Below are positions 1 through 8,527 of a stretch of 64,000 bases of DNA, piece by piece. The notes under the pieces were generated by a model. The model saw nothing but the letters and a program-made list of their open reading frames with translations. It was not told the origin of the DNA and did not search any database. The DNA lies in NCBI RefSeq assembly GCF_036287215.1, contig NZ_CP142860.1:682001-746000 (forward strand), read 5' to 3'. This stretch comes from Caproiciproducens sp. CPB-2 (lineage in GTDB: Bacteria > Bacillota > Clostridia > Oscillospirales > Acutalibacteraceae). Every line of letters begins with the position of its first letter. The first letter of the stretch is position 1. The translations under genes were made by a program, and so were the position numbers.

Positions 1-1391
1 ATGCCTCCGGCAGCACGGGCAGTACGATTTCGGGGTCCATTCAGGCCGACGGCACGATTAATTTGACCGGAAACGGACTGAAGGTCAAAGAACTGGACGG
101 AGAAGATACGGCGACGCTCAATCTGAAGAGCTACAGCGGAAAGCTGCCCTACATTACGGACATGAGCTCCATTGTGGTGGATGCCGGCAGCACGGTGACG
201 GCAAACGGCAGTGTGTACGCGGGCAATCTGACGATTGCCCAGAAAGGCGAATTTGTCACCACCTCGTGGCTGGAACTGGATACGCTGACGGGACCCGGAA
301 CGCTCTCCTTCAATACCGGAAAGCTGACTATCCACAACGGGATATCGGATAAGCCGTTATTGAATTTCAACAATTCCGCCAGAGACGGCCAGACGGCCTT
401 TCAGGCCGACAGAGGCATGGTGGGCGAAGACGAAGTCGTCCTATATGATTTTGAACTGGAAAGAGAAACGTCGGACGACGGTGATATGGATGAATTTGTA
501 CTGGACAGCAACCTGAAAGAAGGAATTACCCTGAGCAAATCCTCCGTTGCGCTGGACGGCAAAAATCCGGTTACGGTCGTGGCGAGCGTAAAGCCTTCCT
601 TTTCGCAGTTCGCGGAAGGAACGAAGGTCGTCTGGGAGCTGCACGGGGAAACCAGCGGCTTCACGATCAGCGGAAGCGGGCTTTCCTGCCAGGTATCCGC
701 AAGGGGCACGTCGTCCGAGTCCTATAAGGCGACTCTGATCGCTTACCTTGTGGACCAAAGAGGAGACAGACTGGCGGATTACCGGTCCGACTCCTGTATC
801 CTGACCTACGGTACGCAGTCGTCGCAGCCCTCCGATTCCGGGCTGACGCTGGATACCTATGCCGTTACCATCGGAGCGGGCGACACCTACTGGGTTCTGG
901 CCGTTACGGATTCCAAAACGCCGCCGGTCGCCATGTCCTACAATTCCTCCGTGGCAACGGTGGGAGCCGGTGCCGCGTATAATAAAAACGGAAAAACCGG
1001 TTGGGTGTATCCCGTAACCGGCGTGGCGAAGGGCGGAGTGACCATCGATGTCGGCGGAGAGAAAATGATAACGGCCATCGCCGCGGGCAGCATCGTGGTG
1101 GACACCTCTTCTTACACCCTGAGCCCGGGCGGAAAATACTATATCGGCGTTAAAATCGGCGGAATCGACCGCAAGAAACTCAATGTCCATTCCCAGAACG
1201 CCTGCACCACAGTCGATTATGCCGGAAAGAATAAAAATGGGCTGGACCTGTATGTGGTGACCGGCAGGCAGACCGGTGTCGGGGCCGTTATTTTTGAAAT
1301 TATCGGCGGCCAGTCGGTCCAGGCACAGATCACTGTGGAAAACGGCGCCAAGCCGCACGGCGTGAGCGCCAGGCTGATTGCGGCGGCGTAA
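1..1391 (+). CDS. Secreted Ig-like/adhesin-type protein, 3' end only
   Basis: The reading frame is open to the left edge (codons begin at base 3), so this is the C-terminal part, about 463 residues, of a larger protein. The first third is rich in Gly, Ser, Thr and Asn with short beta-strand-like repeats, typical of a beta-helix or adhesin passenger. The last ~300 residues look like three Ig-like beta-sandwich units; the final ones carry a GGKYYIGVKIGG-type start and a GAVIFEIIGG-type end. To my eye these resemble the Ig-like units of the large LRR protein at 39492-44816. There is no LPxTG motif or C-terminal membrane helix, and the protein ends in ARLIAAA. It is followed by a strong terminator. 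Extracellular location is inferred from composition; the signal peptide would lie outside the window. Specific function unknown. Confidence 0.6.
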   Translation, partial: ASGSTGSTISGSIQADGTINLTGNGLKVKELDGEDTATLNLKSYSGKLPYITDMSSIVVDAGSTVTANGSVYAGNLTIAQKGEFVTTSWLELDTLTGPGTLSFNTGKLTIHNGISDKPLLNFNNSARDGQTAFQADRGMVGEDEVVLYDFELERETSDDGDMDEFVLDSNLKEGITLSKSSVALDGKNPVTVVASVKPSFSQFAEGTKVVWELHGETSGFTISGSGLSCQVSARGTSSESYKATLIAYLVDQRGDRLADYRSDSCILTYGTQSSQPSDSGLTLDTYAVTIGAGDTYWVLAVTDSKTPPVAMSYNSSVATVGAGAAYNKNGKTGWVYPVTGVAKGGVTIDVGGEKMITAIAAGSIVVDTSSYTLSPGGKYYIGVKIGGIDRKKLNVHSQNACTTVDYAGKNKNGLDLYVVTGRQTGVGAVIFEIIGGQSVQAQITVENGAKPHGVSARLIAAA

Positions 1392-1439
1392 CCGTATCAA
1401 AATCGCGGCTGTGTGAAAAGGCCGACTTCAAAATCAGGG

Positions 1440-1499
1440 AGCATATCCGGAAAGGCCCATAGAACGGGCGGTTTCCGCATATGCTCTTTCCGTTTTTTT
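1440..1499 (+). terminator. Rho-independent terminator after the Ig-like protein gene
   Basis: AGCATATCCGGAAA at 1440-1453 pairs with TTTCCGCATATGCT at 1472-1485 with one mismatch, followed by a T-rich run to 1499. It separates the surface-protein gene from the next unit. Confidence 0.8.
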
Positions 1500-1552
1500 G
1501 TTTGTTTGCCAAAGCGAAGTTTTCGACCCGTAAAAAATTTGCTGCCCCTGGG

Positions 1553-1579
1553 CTGAAATTTTGAGTTTTGTGGTATAAT
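1553..1579 (+). promoter_or_regulatory. Sigma-A promoter, extended -10, for the 1622 gene
   Basis: TATAAT at 1574-1579 is preceded by TGG, giving an extended -10. A weak -35 (CTGAAA, 1553-1558) lies 15 bases upstream. The start codon follows about 40 bases downstream behind AAGGAG. Confidence 0.55.
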
Positions 1580-1621
1580 AGGAACGATCCTCAAAAGAAA
1601 GAGATAATTTAAGGAGAATGT

Positions 1622-2527
1622 ATGCTTTCATTCAAACCAATCGAAGCCGATAATATTTTGGCTTTATCCAAGTATTTCGAGTACCAGCAGTTCAGGACCT
1701 GCGACTATTCTATCGCAGGAATCTTTATGTGGAGGAAATTTTTCTACAGCGAGTATGATATCTATGAAAATATGTTGCTTTTCAAAGTTACATATCTGAA
1801 CGGGGCGGTCGCGTTTACTTTCCCGGTCGGCCCCGGCTCCGTTGACGGTGCGCTGACGCAGCTGGAAAATTATGCAAGGGAAAAGGACATCCCCCTTTAT
1901 TTTTGTACGGTGCCGCTGAACGCGCTCGGCGTACTGGAAAAAAGGTACGGCGGCAGAATTACCCACACGGAAAACCGCGACTGGTTCGACTATCTGTACC
2001 TGTGTTCCGACATGCAGACGTTTGCCGGAAGAAGGTTCAGCGGCCAGCGCAACCATATCAATAAGTTTAAAAAGCTGTATCCCGATTACCGCTATGTTCC
2101 TATTGAAAACGGAAATATTGACAGAGTGATCGAATTTTTCGGCAGCTATGCACAGGAGCACGTCAAGGACAACCCCATCGCCAAAGAAGAATCCTTCCGG
2201 GCGAAGGAAATCCTCCCGTATTTTGAGCGGTTCGGACTGTGCGGCGGCTTTATCGAGGTGGAGGGAAAAATCGTTGCCTTCTCCGTGGGGGAAATCGTGG
2301 GGGACACCCTGTTTGTCCATATTGAAAAAGCGCTGAAGGAATATGAAGGCTCTTATCAGGTAATGGTAAAGGAGTTTGCCGTACATGAGGCGGATGAGAG
2401 AGTGACTTATATTAACCGTGAGGAGGATATCGGCGACCTGGGGCTCAGGACCTCCAAGCTGTCCTATCACCCCGTTCACGTACTTGAAAAGTATTTCGTG
2501 ACAGTGGAGGAATCCGCATGGAAATAA
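1622..2527 (+). CDS. DUF2156 (phosphatidylglycerol lysyltransferase C-terminal-like) protein
   Basis: This 301-residue soluble protein belongs to the DUF2156/LPG-synthase-C family. The N-terminal stretch with SKYFEYQQFRTCDYSI and FMWRKFFYSEY is typical of the standalone clostridial members, as is the later block RFSGQRNHINKFKK. The fold is a tandem GNAT-like acyltransferase. Relatives fused to membrane domains transfer aminoacyl groups from tRNA to lipids, but standalone forms have no agreed substrate. The start is the ATG at 1622, six bases after AAGGAG. Its 3' end overlaps the next gene by 10 bases, so the two are probably co-translated. Family membership is secure; substrate is unknown. 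Confidence 0.8.
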   Translation: MLSFKPIEADNILALSKYFEYQQFRTCDYSIAGIFMWRKFFYSEYDIYENMLLFKVTYLNGAVAFTFPVGPGSVDGALTQLENYAREKDIPLYFCTVPLNALGVLEKRYGGRITHTENRDWFDYLYLCSDMQTFAGRRFSGQRNHINKFKKLYPDYRYVPIENGNIDRVIEFFGSYAQEHVKDNPIAKEESFRAKEILPYFERFGLCGGFIEVEGKIVAFSVGEIVGDTLFVHIEKALKEYEGSYQVMVKEFAVHEADERVTYINREEDIGDLGLRTSKLSYHPVHVLEKYFVTVEESAWK

Positions 2528-4800
2528 CCGAAATTTCCGAATCCGACCGGGAACAGGCCGCCGATCTGGCGGTTTCCTGCTTTATCAATGATTTATATTT
2601 TCAAAAGATGATCCCGGAGGAACAGGAAAGAAAATCGGAGCTGAAGAAAAATTTTCTGGACGCCGTCTCTTACTGCGGCGCGGAAGACGGGGCGTATGGC
2701 ATCCGGGAAGACGGACGCCTGATCGCTTTCGTCCTTTTTTTCGATTACGACCGGCTGAACAAGTCCAATCCGCGGCAGATGTCCCGGTTTTTCGGGTATG
2801 AGGCGAGCGGAAGGTCCCGCTTTCAGCTGACCCATCCGTCCACCATGTCGGACCGCAGATTTCTTCAGCTGAAAGCGGAGGAATGCGGGGTCCGCACTAC
2901 CTATCTTCTTTCGCTGGGTGTCGACGAAGCGCACAGGCGTGCGGGACTGGCTACCCGTCTGGTTCAGTTTGTGCGCGAAAGCTGCCCGAACCATTCCCTG
3001 CTGAGCGATATTTCCAACCCGGAATCCCTTGGCATTTACAAAAAGCTGGGGTTTCGCATTGACAGGATCAGCGGGGATTATTATCTGGTCAAGGGAAATC
3101 CGCTGCTGGAAAGCTCCGGCGCGGAAAATGCGGAACAGCTTTCTCTGGCGGTTCCCAATGAGGAAACGCTTTCCGCTGTGTTCGGCGAAAAGCAGATTCC
3201 GCACCGTCCGGCGGAAATACAGGGCTTTCGGGTGGAAAAAAACAGCGCCGTTTACAGCTTTATCAAAAAACCGTCGGAGCGCTGCCGGGCGGTCATCGCA
3301 CAGGTGACCCGGGAGCAGCTGGTTGCCTATCAGAAATATATCTGTCTTGCCAACAACACGGAGGAGTCCCGCGCCGAAGGCAATACGGACTATTTTATTT
3401 ATTACCGGACCCACCCCTATGACGGACCGATTCTGTATAACGGCCTGCTCAGGGAAATGCTCCGTACCAGGCAGTCGGAATGGAGCATCGTTCCGGATGT
3501 GTATGTGAGCTTTCCGATTGAGTACCGCGACCTCTCCGTTTTGGAAAACGCGGGCCAGGGAAAATACGATAAAACCATGGCGCAGCTTTTGGACCTGCTC
3601 GATTTCCGCACGCATTTCGAATCGGGGGTTCCAAAGCAAAACGATTTCCCGAAAAACGGCAGCGGCTTCAAGGAGCGTATCCGGCGGTACTACCTCGGAA
3701 AAATCAAAATCGTCGTTACCGGTGAGACGACGCCGGATACTTACCTGACCGGGGGCGGCGAAATCGGCCAACCCGCTTATGTGGACCTGATCCTTTCCGT
3801 CGACTGCCAGAGCAGCTGCGGCGTTGTGTCGGTGGTGTCCCTCTCCTGCCCCTTTCTGCTCAGCCATTTTCTGGACAGCGTTGTCAGGAACCAGTTTACG
3901 GTTAAGACGGACAACGGGGATACCGAAAATTTTTACGAATATCTTGAGCGCGGGTATCAGGTGCTGAAAAGGGGTACGCCGAAGGCGTTTGTCACCATCC
4001 CCGGGCAGCGCGGTCGGATTAAAAACAACGAGCTCGCTTCCCTGCTGTTTATGGAGACCATTTATCAGCAGGGTGAAAACATGGGCAGGGTCATAGACCG
4101 GGACGTTGTGGAAATCGTGGAGAACGAGCATGGGATGGCGCAGTATGAATACGCCCACGGGTACGCTTATTCCAATATTTTCATTCAGATATCGGACACG
4201 TTTCCGTTTGAAATTACAGACCGCATCGAATTTGAATCTATTACCCAGTTTTATATCGAGCTTCTGATGTTTGAGGAATCCGCCATCGTTTCGACCAATG
4301 AGAAGATTGTGGAATTTCTTTCGCCCGGCGGCGATCCTACGCCGAACGAGGTCCTTTCCAGAACACATCAGATTTTCGATGAATACTCCCGGACGATAGA
4401 ATTCTGGGATATTCAGGTCAATTACCCATCCTCCAAAAAATCGCTGGCCATGCTGCGGGACGCGTTCCGCATCAACGAACAGCTGCAGCGTCTGGAACGA
4501 AACCAGAATCAGCTTCAGCGCGTGTTCGACACCCAGCGCGACCTTCTGGACAGGCTGGATTCCTCCAACCTGAACTATATTTTGCTGTTTTTTACTCTGC
4601 TTCAGGTCCTGGCTCTGCTGATGCCGGGAATATTCTCCGGCGGCGGGATCTTCACCCAGCAGAAAATACTGGCGTATCTGTTTTTGGCGGGCGGGCTGTT
4701 TGTCTATGTAAAACTGAAAAACAGGATTCTGGCAAGAAGCGTAAGAGGGAAACGCCCCGGACAAAATAAGGGAACGGTGGAAAACCGCCGGATAAAATGA
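2518..4800 (+). CDS. GNAT acetyltransferase fused to a large C-terminal domain with two membrane helices
   Basis: The 760-residue protein begins with a GNAT domain (about residues 1-195). Its acetyl-CoA motif A is visible as LGVDEAHRRAGLATRL, followed by the SNPESLGIYKKLGF motif. The next ~450 residues do not match a family I can name. Near the end a helical, coiled-coil-like stretch (NEQLQRLERNQNQLQRVF) leads into two hydrophobic segments separated by a Gly-rich turn, then a short basic tail. This helix-then-two-TM ending recalls CorA- or RMD1/DUF155-type membrane anchors. The gene overlaps the DUF2156 gene by 10 bases. A membrane-tethered acyltransferase is inferred. The N-terminal domain call is firm; the rest is open. 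Confidence 0.65.
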   Translation: MEITEISESDREQAADLAVSCFINDLYFQKMIPEEQERKSELKKNFLDAVSYCGAEDGAYGIREDGRLIAFVLFFDYDRLNKSNPRQMSRFFGYEASGRSRFQLTHPSTMSDRRFLQLKAEECGVRTTYLLSLGVDEAHRRAGLATRLVQFVRESCPNHSLLSDISNPESLGIYKKLGFRIDRISGDYYLVKGNPLLESSGAENAEQLSLAVPNEETLSAVFGEKQIPHRPAEIQGFRVEKNSAVYSFIKKPSERCRAVIAQVTREQLVAYQKYICLANNTEESRAEGNTDYFIYYRTHPYDGPILYNGLLREMLRTRQSEWSIVPDVYVSFPIEYRDLSVLENAGQGKYDKTMAQLLDLLDFRTHFESGVPKQNDFPKNGSGFKERIRRYYLGKIKIVVTGETTPDTYLTGGGEIGQPAYVDLILSVDCQSSCGVVSVVSLSCPFLLSHFLDSVVRNQFTVKTDNGDTENFYEYLERGYQVLKRGTPKAFVTIPGQRGRIKNNELASLLFMETIYQQGENMGRVIDRDVVEIVENEHGMAQYEYAHGYAYSNIFIQISDTFPFEITDRIEFESITQFYIELLMFEESAIVSTNEKIVEFLSPGGDPTPNEVLSRTHQIFDEYSRTIEFWDIQVNYPSSKKSLAMLRDAFRINEQLQRLERNQNQLQRVFDTQRDLLDRLDSSNLNYILLFFTLLQVLALLMPGIFSGGGIFTQQKILAYLFLAGGLFVYVKLKNRILARSVRGKRPGQNKGTVENRRIK

Positions 4801-4835
4801 TACAATACTGAGAAACAGCAGGAAGGGGGATACCG

Positions 4836-5357
4836 ATGGATGCAGCGCAGAGGCGCCGGGAGATTCTTGAAATTCTGAAAAAAAGCGCACAGCCTGTCAG
4901 CGCCGGTACCATTGCCGGGCAATTTCAGGTGAGCCGGCAGGTTATCGTGGGGGACGTTGCGCTCCTGCGGGCGGCGAACATCGCTATTTCCGCCACGCCG
5001 CGGGGCTATATCCTTACGTCCGGCGCCGGAGACGGGGATCAGATCATCCGGACGATCGCCTGCAGGCACAGCAGGGAAAACCTTGCGGAAGAGCTGTATA
5101 CGATTGTGGACAACGGCTGCGGCCTGATCGACGTGATCGTGGAGCACGCGGTTTACGGCCAGATTTCCGGCCAGCTGCATATTTTTTCCCGCTACGACGC
5201 CGACTGTTTTCTGGAAAAGCTGTCGAAGGACCACGCGTCGCCCTTGTGCGACCTGACGGGCGGAGTGCATCTGCATACGATTTCCTGCCGGTCGGAGGAC
5301 GCGTATCAAAGGGTCCTTGCCGCTTTGGAGGAAAAGGGAATTTTGTTTTCCCGGTAA
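4836..5357 (+). CDS. niaR: Niacin-responsive transcriptional repressor NiaR
   Basis: The 173-residue protein has an N-terminal HTH_11 domain (REILEILKKSAQPVSAGTIA, then SRQVIVGDVALLRAANI) and a C-terminal 3H domain with conserved histidines, including the VEHAVYG and GGVHLHTI segments. This architecture and length fit NiaR (YrxA), which binds nicotinate as corepressor and controls NAD precursor salvage. The start ATG at 4836 sits behind AGGAAGGGGGA. The gene directly downstream is a niacin-type ECF transporter component preceded by a candidate NiaR operator, which strongly supports the call. A weak extended -10 (TGATACAAT, 4797-4805) may provide its own promoter. Confidence 0.9.
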   Translation: MDAAQRRREILEILKKSAQPVSAGTIAGQFQVSRQVIVGDVALLRAANIAISATPRGYILTSGAGDGDQIIRTIACRHSRENLAEELYTIVDNGCGLIDVIVEHAVYGQISGQLHIFSRYDADCFLEKLSKDHASPLCDLTGGVHLHTISCRSEDAYQRVLAALEEKGILFSR

Positions 5358-5363
5358 ATCCTC

Positions 5364-5392
5364 TTGACAAATCCGAAAATCTTCTTTACAAT
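5364..5392 (+). promoter_or_regulatory. Sigma-A promoter of niaX
   Basis: Consensus TTGACA at 5364-5369, a 17-base spacer and TACAAT at 5387-5392. It starts only 7 bases after the niaR stop codon, so niaX can be transcribed independently of niaR. Confidence 0.85.
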
Positions 5393-5399
5393 ACTAATT

Positions 5400-5419
5400 A
5401 CAGGTGTCAAGACATGTGT
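5400..5419 (+). promoter_or_regulatory. Candidate NiaR operator at the niaX transcription start
   Basis: ACAGGTGTC-AA-GACATGTGT is an imperfect inverted repeat (7 of 9 pairs). It resembles the ACAGGTGTC-type NiaR boxes known from Firmicutes. It covers the predicted transcription start of niaX, a position that would block initiation. Confidence 0.75.
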
Positions 5420-5456
5420 AAAGATAAAATATGAGGATTGTCAGAGAGGAATCTTT

Positions 5457-6047
5457 ATGAGGAACCGTGAAACAAAATTAATCAGTATGGTCATTGCGGC
5501 GCTGCTTTGCGCCATTGGGATCGTCATTCCGATGTTCGCCCCGAAAATCATTTTGGAACCGGCGTCCTTTACCCTTGCCAGCCATGTGCCGATTTTTATC
5601 GCCCTGTTTATTTCCCCGCCGGTGGCCGTTGCGGTTTCCATCGGAACATCGTTTGGCTTTTTATTTGCCGGATTTCCAATCGTGATTGTGCTGCGCGCGT
5701 TCAGCCATCTGTTTTTTGCGCTGACAGGCGCGTTCATTTTGAAAAGAAAAGAAGATATGCTCGCTTCCGTTGGAAAATCCACGGTGTTTGGGCTTCTTCT
5801 GGCGCTGATTCACGCAGTCAGTGAAGTGACCGTCGTTACGCTGTTTTATTTTGGAAACAATATGCCGAAAAATTATTATGCCAACGGGTACTTTATGTCC
5901 GTCATTCTGCTGGTCGGGGTCGGCACCATTGTTCACAGCATGATCGATTTTGGGATCGCCCTGATTGTATGGAAGCCGCTGAGCCGCGTGATCAGCATTC
6001 CGGTCAGCGCGAAGACGGTGCTGAAACGGGAAGCCGCCGTAAAATAA
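5457..6047 (+). CDS. niaX: Niacin ECF transporter S component NiaX
   Basis: This 196-residue, very hydrophobic protein has about six membrane segments, as expected of the substrate-binding (S) component of an energy-coupling-factor transporter. S components pair with shared EcfA/A'/T proteins, which are not encoded here. The start chosen is the ATG at 5457, after AGAGAGGA. An in-frame upstream extension would begin at or before the predicted transcription start and is unlikely. Position directly after niaR and behind a NiaR-like operator identifies the substrate as niacin by context. The gene converges on gerAB, and its terminator lies inside the gerAB 3' coding end. Confidence 0.88.
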   Translation: MRNRETKLISMVIAALLCAIGIVIPMFAPKIILEPASFTLASHVPIFIALFISPPVAVAVSIGTSFGFLFAGFPIVIVLRAFSHLFFALTGAFILKRKEDMLASVGKSTVFGLLLALIHAVSEVTVVTLFYFGNNMPKNYYANGYFMSVILLVGVGTIVHSMIDFGIALIVWKPLSRVISIPVSAKTVLKREAAVK

Positions 6048-6053
6048 ATATTT

Positions 6054-7179
6054 TCAGGATTCCCCCGCTTTGTTGTTTGCAGCGGGGGGATTTTTTGTCT
6101 TTGGGTGTCCCGCTCTTGCTTTTATCTCCGCGCCGATCAGAATGAGAATGGGGAACATGATCTGGAAGGGGATCGCGTAAATCTCGTACATTGGCGCCCA
6201 GTCCTTCCATTCCACCGTGTTTTCGTAAAGCATGCCGGCCAGGGTAACCATAAGCAGAGCGCAGGGAACGACAATAGAGCTTTTGGTCGGCTGCGTTCAG
6301 CAGCTTGGCGAGACCCAGAGAAGAGGAATACAGGCAGACGGCAACCTTAATAAATCCCGCCAGCATCAGATTGATGCCGATCAGAACCTCTGTACGGGAA
6401 AAAAAGTCGCCTATGGAAATGATGCTGACGGTTTCATAGGAAGGAAAATAAAACATGCTCGCAGAGGGAAAACCCAGGATCAGAATATTTCTGAGATTGA
6501 CAGTGATCAGGATCGCCAGTGTCATGATCAGGGCTTTGAAAAAAAACCGGGACGGTTTCGCCTGCGGCTCGAGCGCAGAGAAAAAAGAGAGGCAGAGAAA
6601 GACCTCGCCCAAGGGCAGAATGCAGAGGGAAAAAGCACTGCCGAGCAGCGTCTTCAGATCGGTATTCATGATCGGTTTTAGATTGCTGGTATCCATATCC
6701 CTGGCGCCGATTATGAACGTGGCGGCGACGGATATTAGGAGAATCGGAAAGGTGTACTTTGACATTCTGCCGATATTTTCCGGCCCGCTTTTTACGGCCC
6801 AGACAGATAAAAGGATAATAAAAAACAGAATCGCGGGTTCGGGCGTTTCCGGCATGTTCAGGATATGAACGAAGGTGGAAAAAATCTTTAATGTGATTCC
6901 GCCAAGCTGAATGGAAAAAACCACATAGATCAGGATCAGGATCCGGCCGAAAACCTTGCCGAAAATCTGCGTCAGGATTTCGAATAAATTTTTTCCGGGG
7001 TACAGGGACGTCAGCCGGATATACAGAAAAAGGAGGGGGAGCATCATAATTCCCGCAAACAGGCCGGCGATCCAGGAGTCCTGCTTGGCCTGCGGGTTGA
7101 TGCCGACGACCACCATGCTGCCCATCCAAAACATAAAGATCGTGGCCTGAATCTGTTTTTCCGTTATCTTATGATTCAT
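6054..7179 (-). pseudogene. gerAB: Spore germination permease GerAB, one-base frameshift near the 3' end
   Basis: The N-terminal ~300 residues are a typical GerAB/Spore_permease (APC-superfamily) protein with about eight hydrophobic segments, starting at the ATG at 7179 after AGAGGT. Downstream of ...LLNAADQK, at 6279-6284 (an A4 run on the coding strand followed by GC), the original frame turns into low-complexity non-homologous sequence. The +1 frame instead gives SIVVPCALLMVTLAGM and a proper final membrane segment, ending at 6054. The span of 1126 bases is one more than a multiple of three, so a single inserted base accounts for it. Either this subunit has lost its last two membrane segments or the base is a sequencing error in the short A run. 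GerAB binds the germinant in GerA-type receptors. Confidence 0.75.
6062..6096 (+). terminator. niaX terminator, overlapping the 3' end of gerAB
   Basis: CCCCCGCT at 6062-6069 pairs perfectly with AGCGGGGG at 6081-6088, followed by a T6 run at 6091-6096. It lies within the last codons of the opposite-strand gerAB frame (stop at 6054-6056). Confidence 0.85.
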
Positions 7180-7188
7180 CTTTTACCT

Positions 7189-7401
7189 CTAATGAAAAAT
7201 AGATGAAATGATCTGGCTGATGATTTTATTCGAACCCGTAATATCAGCGCTGAAGCTCAGCATGATATTGGCCGTCAGGGTAATCAGGTAGACGGGAATG
7301 GAAAACCAAAGAGCCTTTTTGTCTCTTTTTTTTAAAACCGGGATCAGGTCGAAGACGATCAGGATCGCGTAAAGAATCAAAAAAACAATCATAGAACTCA
7401 T
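7189..7401 (-). CDS. Small two-helix GerA-operon D-type protein
   Basis: A 70-residue protein with two hydrophobic segments (MIVFLILYAILIVFDLIPVL and the WFSIPVYLITLTANIML region) separated by a basic KKRDKK turn. The start is the ATG at 7401, one base after the gerAC stop; a longer TTG start at 7413 is less likely. Small two-TM 'D' proteins of about this size are known accessory subunits of GerA-type receptors in Bacillus, where they modulate germination. Its place between gerAC and gerAB in the operon order A-C-D-B fits that role. Assignment rests on size, topology and context. Confidence 0.7.
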   Translation of the reverse strand: MSSMIVFLILYAILIVFDLIPVLKKRDKKALWFSIPVYLITLTANIMLSFSADITGSNKIISQIISSIFH

Positions 7402-7402
7402 A

Positions 7403-8527
7403 TCAGTCACCAACTTTTGCCGTGTTATTGATTTGAATATCTGCCGTTACAGTGACATTCATCGTACGAAATATTTCGTCCCATTTTTGTTTGTCCTGTT
7501 CCCATCGCTGGGGATCGTTTTGATAAATCAGATTTCCGAATCCGAAAATATCGCATTTATATTGATCCTGGGCTGTTTTTATCAGCTTGGACACGCTGGT
7601 CTCCAATCCGCTTTTGGCGCTTTTTTCAACCTGCTGAATTCTTTCTGCGGTAATATGGCTCTTATTGGTCTGGTCTTCGCCGAGCGCACATACGGTTTTG
7701 ATTTCTATTCTGAATGCCGGAGGATTTTGGGCAATGACGGGGGTGATTTTTGTTCCGCTCTCCTCTATCTCAAGGGTGACGTTCCTGCCGTCGGAATCGG
7801 GGCTTGTCAGCAGCAGCCCCCCTTTTATCTGGTTTTTGATGAACAGCATCAGCTGGGACTGATCGGTATCCAGAAAACCCAGCAGCTTGTCCTTTTTGAA
7901 AATGGCTGAACCGGACAGTTCGACGGTGGTCGCCGTCTGCTGTTTTGCGATTTTGATGGATGGCAGAATCAGGGAGGTGCCTTCTCCGGCAAGCATATTA
8001 TTGGCCTGATACAGTTTGACTCTGGGCGCTTTCGAGAGGCTGGCTACATTCTGCACCAGCATCTGATCGATTTCCAGACAGATCAGGTGGTTGGTTACCG
8101 GTTCTTGCTGAAGGATTTCTCCGGCTGTTTTTTCTTCTGAAATCATGGGGACCAATGTCAGCCTCGGCTCGGCGTCACGGGAAACAAAGTCCAGAAGCGG
8201 AGCGATTCCCTCCGAAGCAAGGTCTTTGCTGATTACTACCACTTTACACTCGCTGAACGTCAGTTTTTTCTGGCTCTTGCCGATCACATTCCTGATTCCG
8301 TCAAACACGGTATTCCCTTCGGTTTCCAGCAGCTTGGAACCCGGACGGTCTTCGGACAGGTCCAAAAATTCAAAGGTAAAATGATATTTATGTCCCGCTG
8401 TTCCTCTGTCGATTGCGATGCCGGAGACCATGGAAAGGCGCTCTATTTCCTGATAATTCCAGCAGCCGTTTAAAAGGAGCATGCTCACGATTAACAGAAG
8501 GATGCAAAGTCGTTTACCGGTTTTCAT
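7403..8527 (-). CDS. gerAC: Germinant receptor lipoprotein GerAC
   Basis: This 374-residue Ger(x)C family lipoprotein has a signal peptide ending in the lipobox LLNGC (Cys22), followed by the family hallmark NYQEIERLSMVSGIAIDRG. The start is the ATG at 8527 behind GAGGAG; it overlaps the gerAA stop as ATGA. The protein is expected on the outer face of the spore inner membrane, as part of the germinant receptor with GerAA and GerAB. Full length and intact. The germinant cannot be told from sequence. Confidence 0.92.
   Translation of the reverse strand: MKTGKRLCILLLIVSMLLLNGCWNYQEIERLSMVSGIAIDRGTAGHKYHFTFEFLDLSEDRPGSKLLETEGNTVFDGIRNVIGKSQKKLTFSECKVVVISKDLASEGIAPLLDFVSRDAEPRLTLVPMISEEKTAGEILQQEPVTNHLICLEIDQMLVQNVASLSKAPRVKLYQANNMLAGEGTSLILPSIKIAKQQTATTVELSGSAIFKKDKLLGFLDTDQSQLMLFIKNQIKGGLLLTSPDSDGRNVTLEIEESGTKITPVIAQNPPAFRIEIKTVCALGEDQTNKSHITAERIQQVEKSAKSGLETSVSKLIKTAQDQYKCDIFGFGNLIYQNDPQRWEQDKQKWDEIFRTMNVTVTADIQINNTAKVGD

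Noticed and set aside
441..1400. A 319-codon minus-strand frame opposite the Ig-like protein
   Set aside because: His/Arg/Gly-rich composition typical of antisense frames in GC-rich third positions; no homology recognised.
2593..4890. A 765-codon minus-strand frame opposite the GNAT fusion gene
   Set aside because: Shadow of the plus-strand gene; low-quality composition and no recognisable domain.
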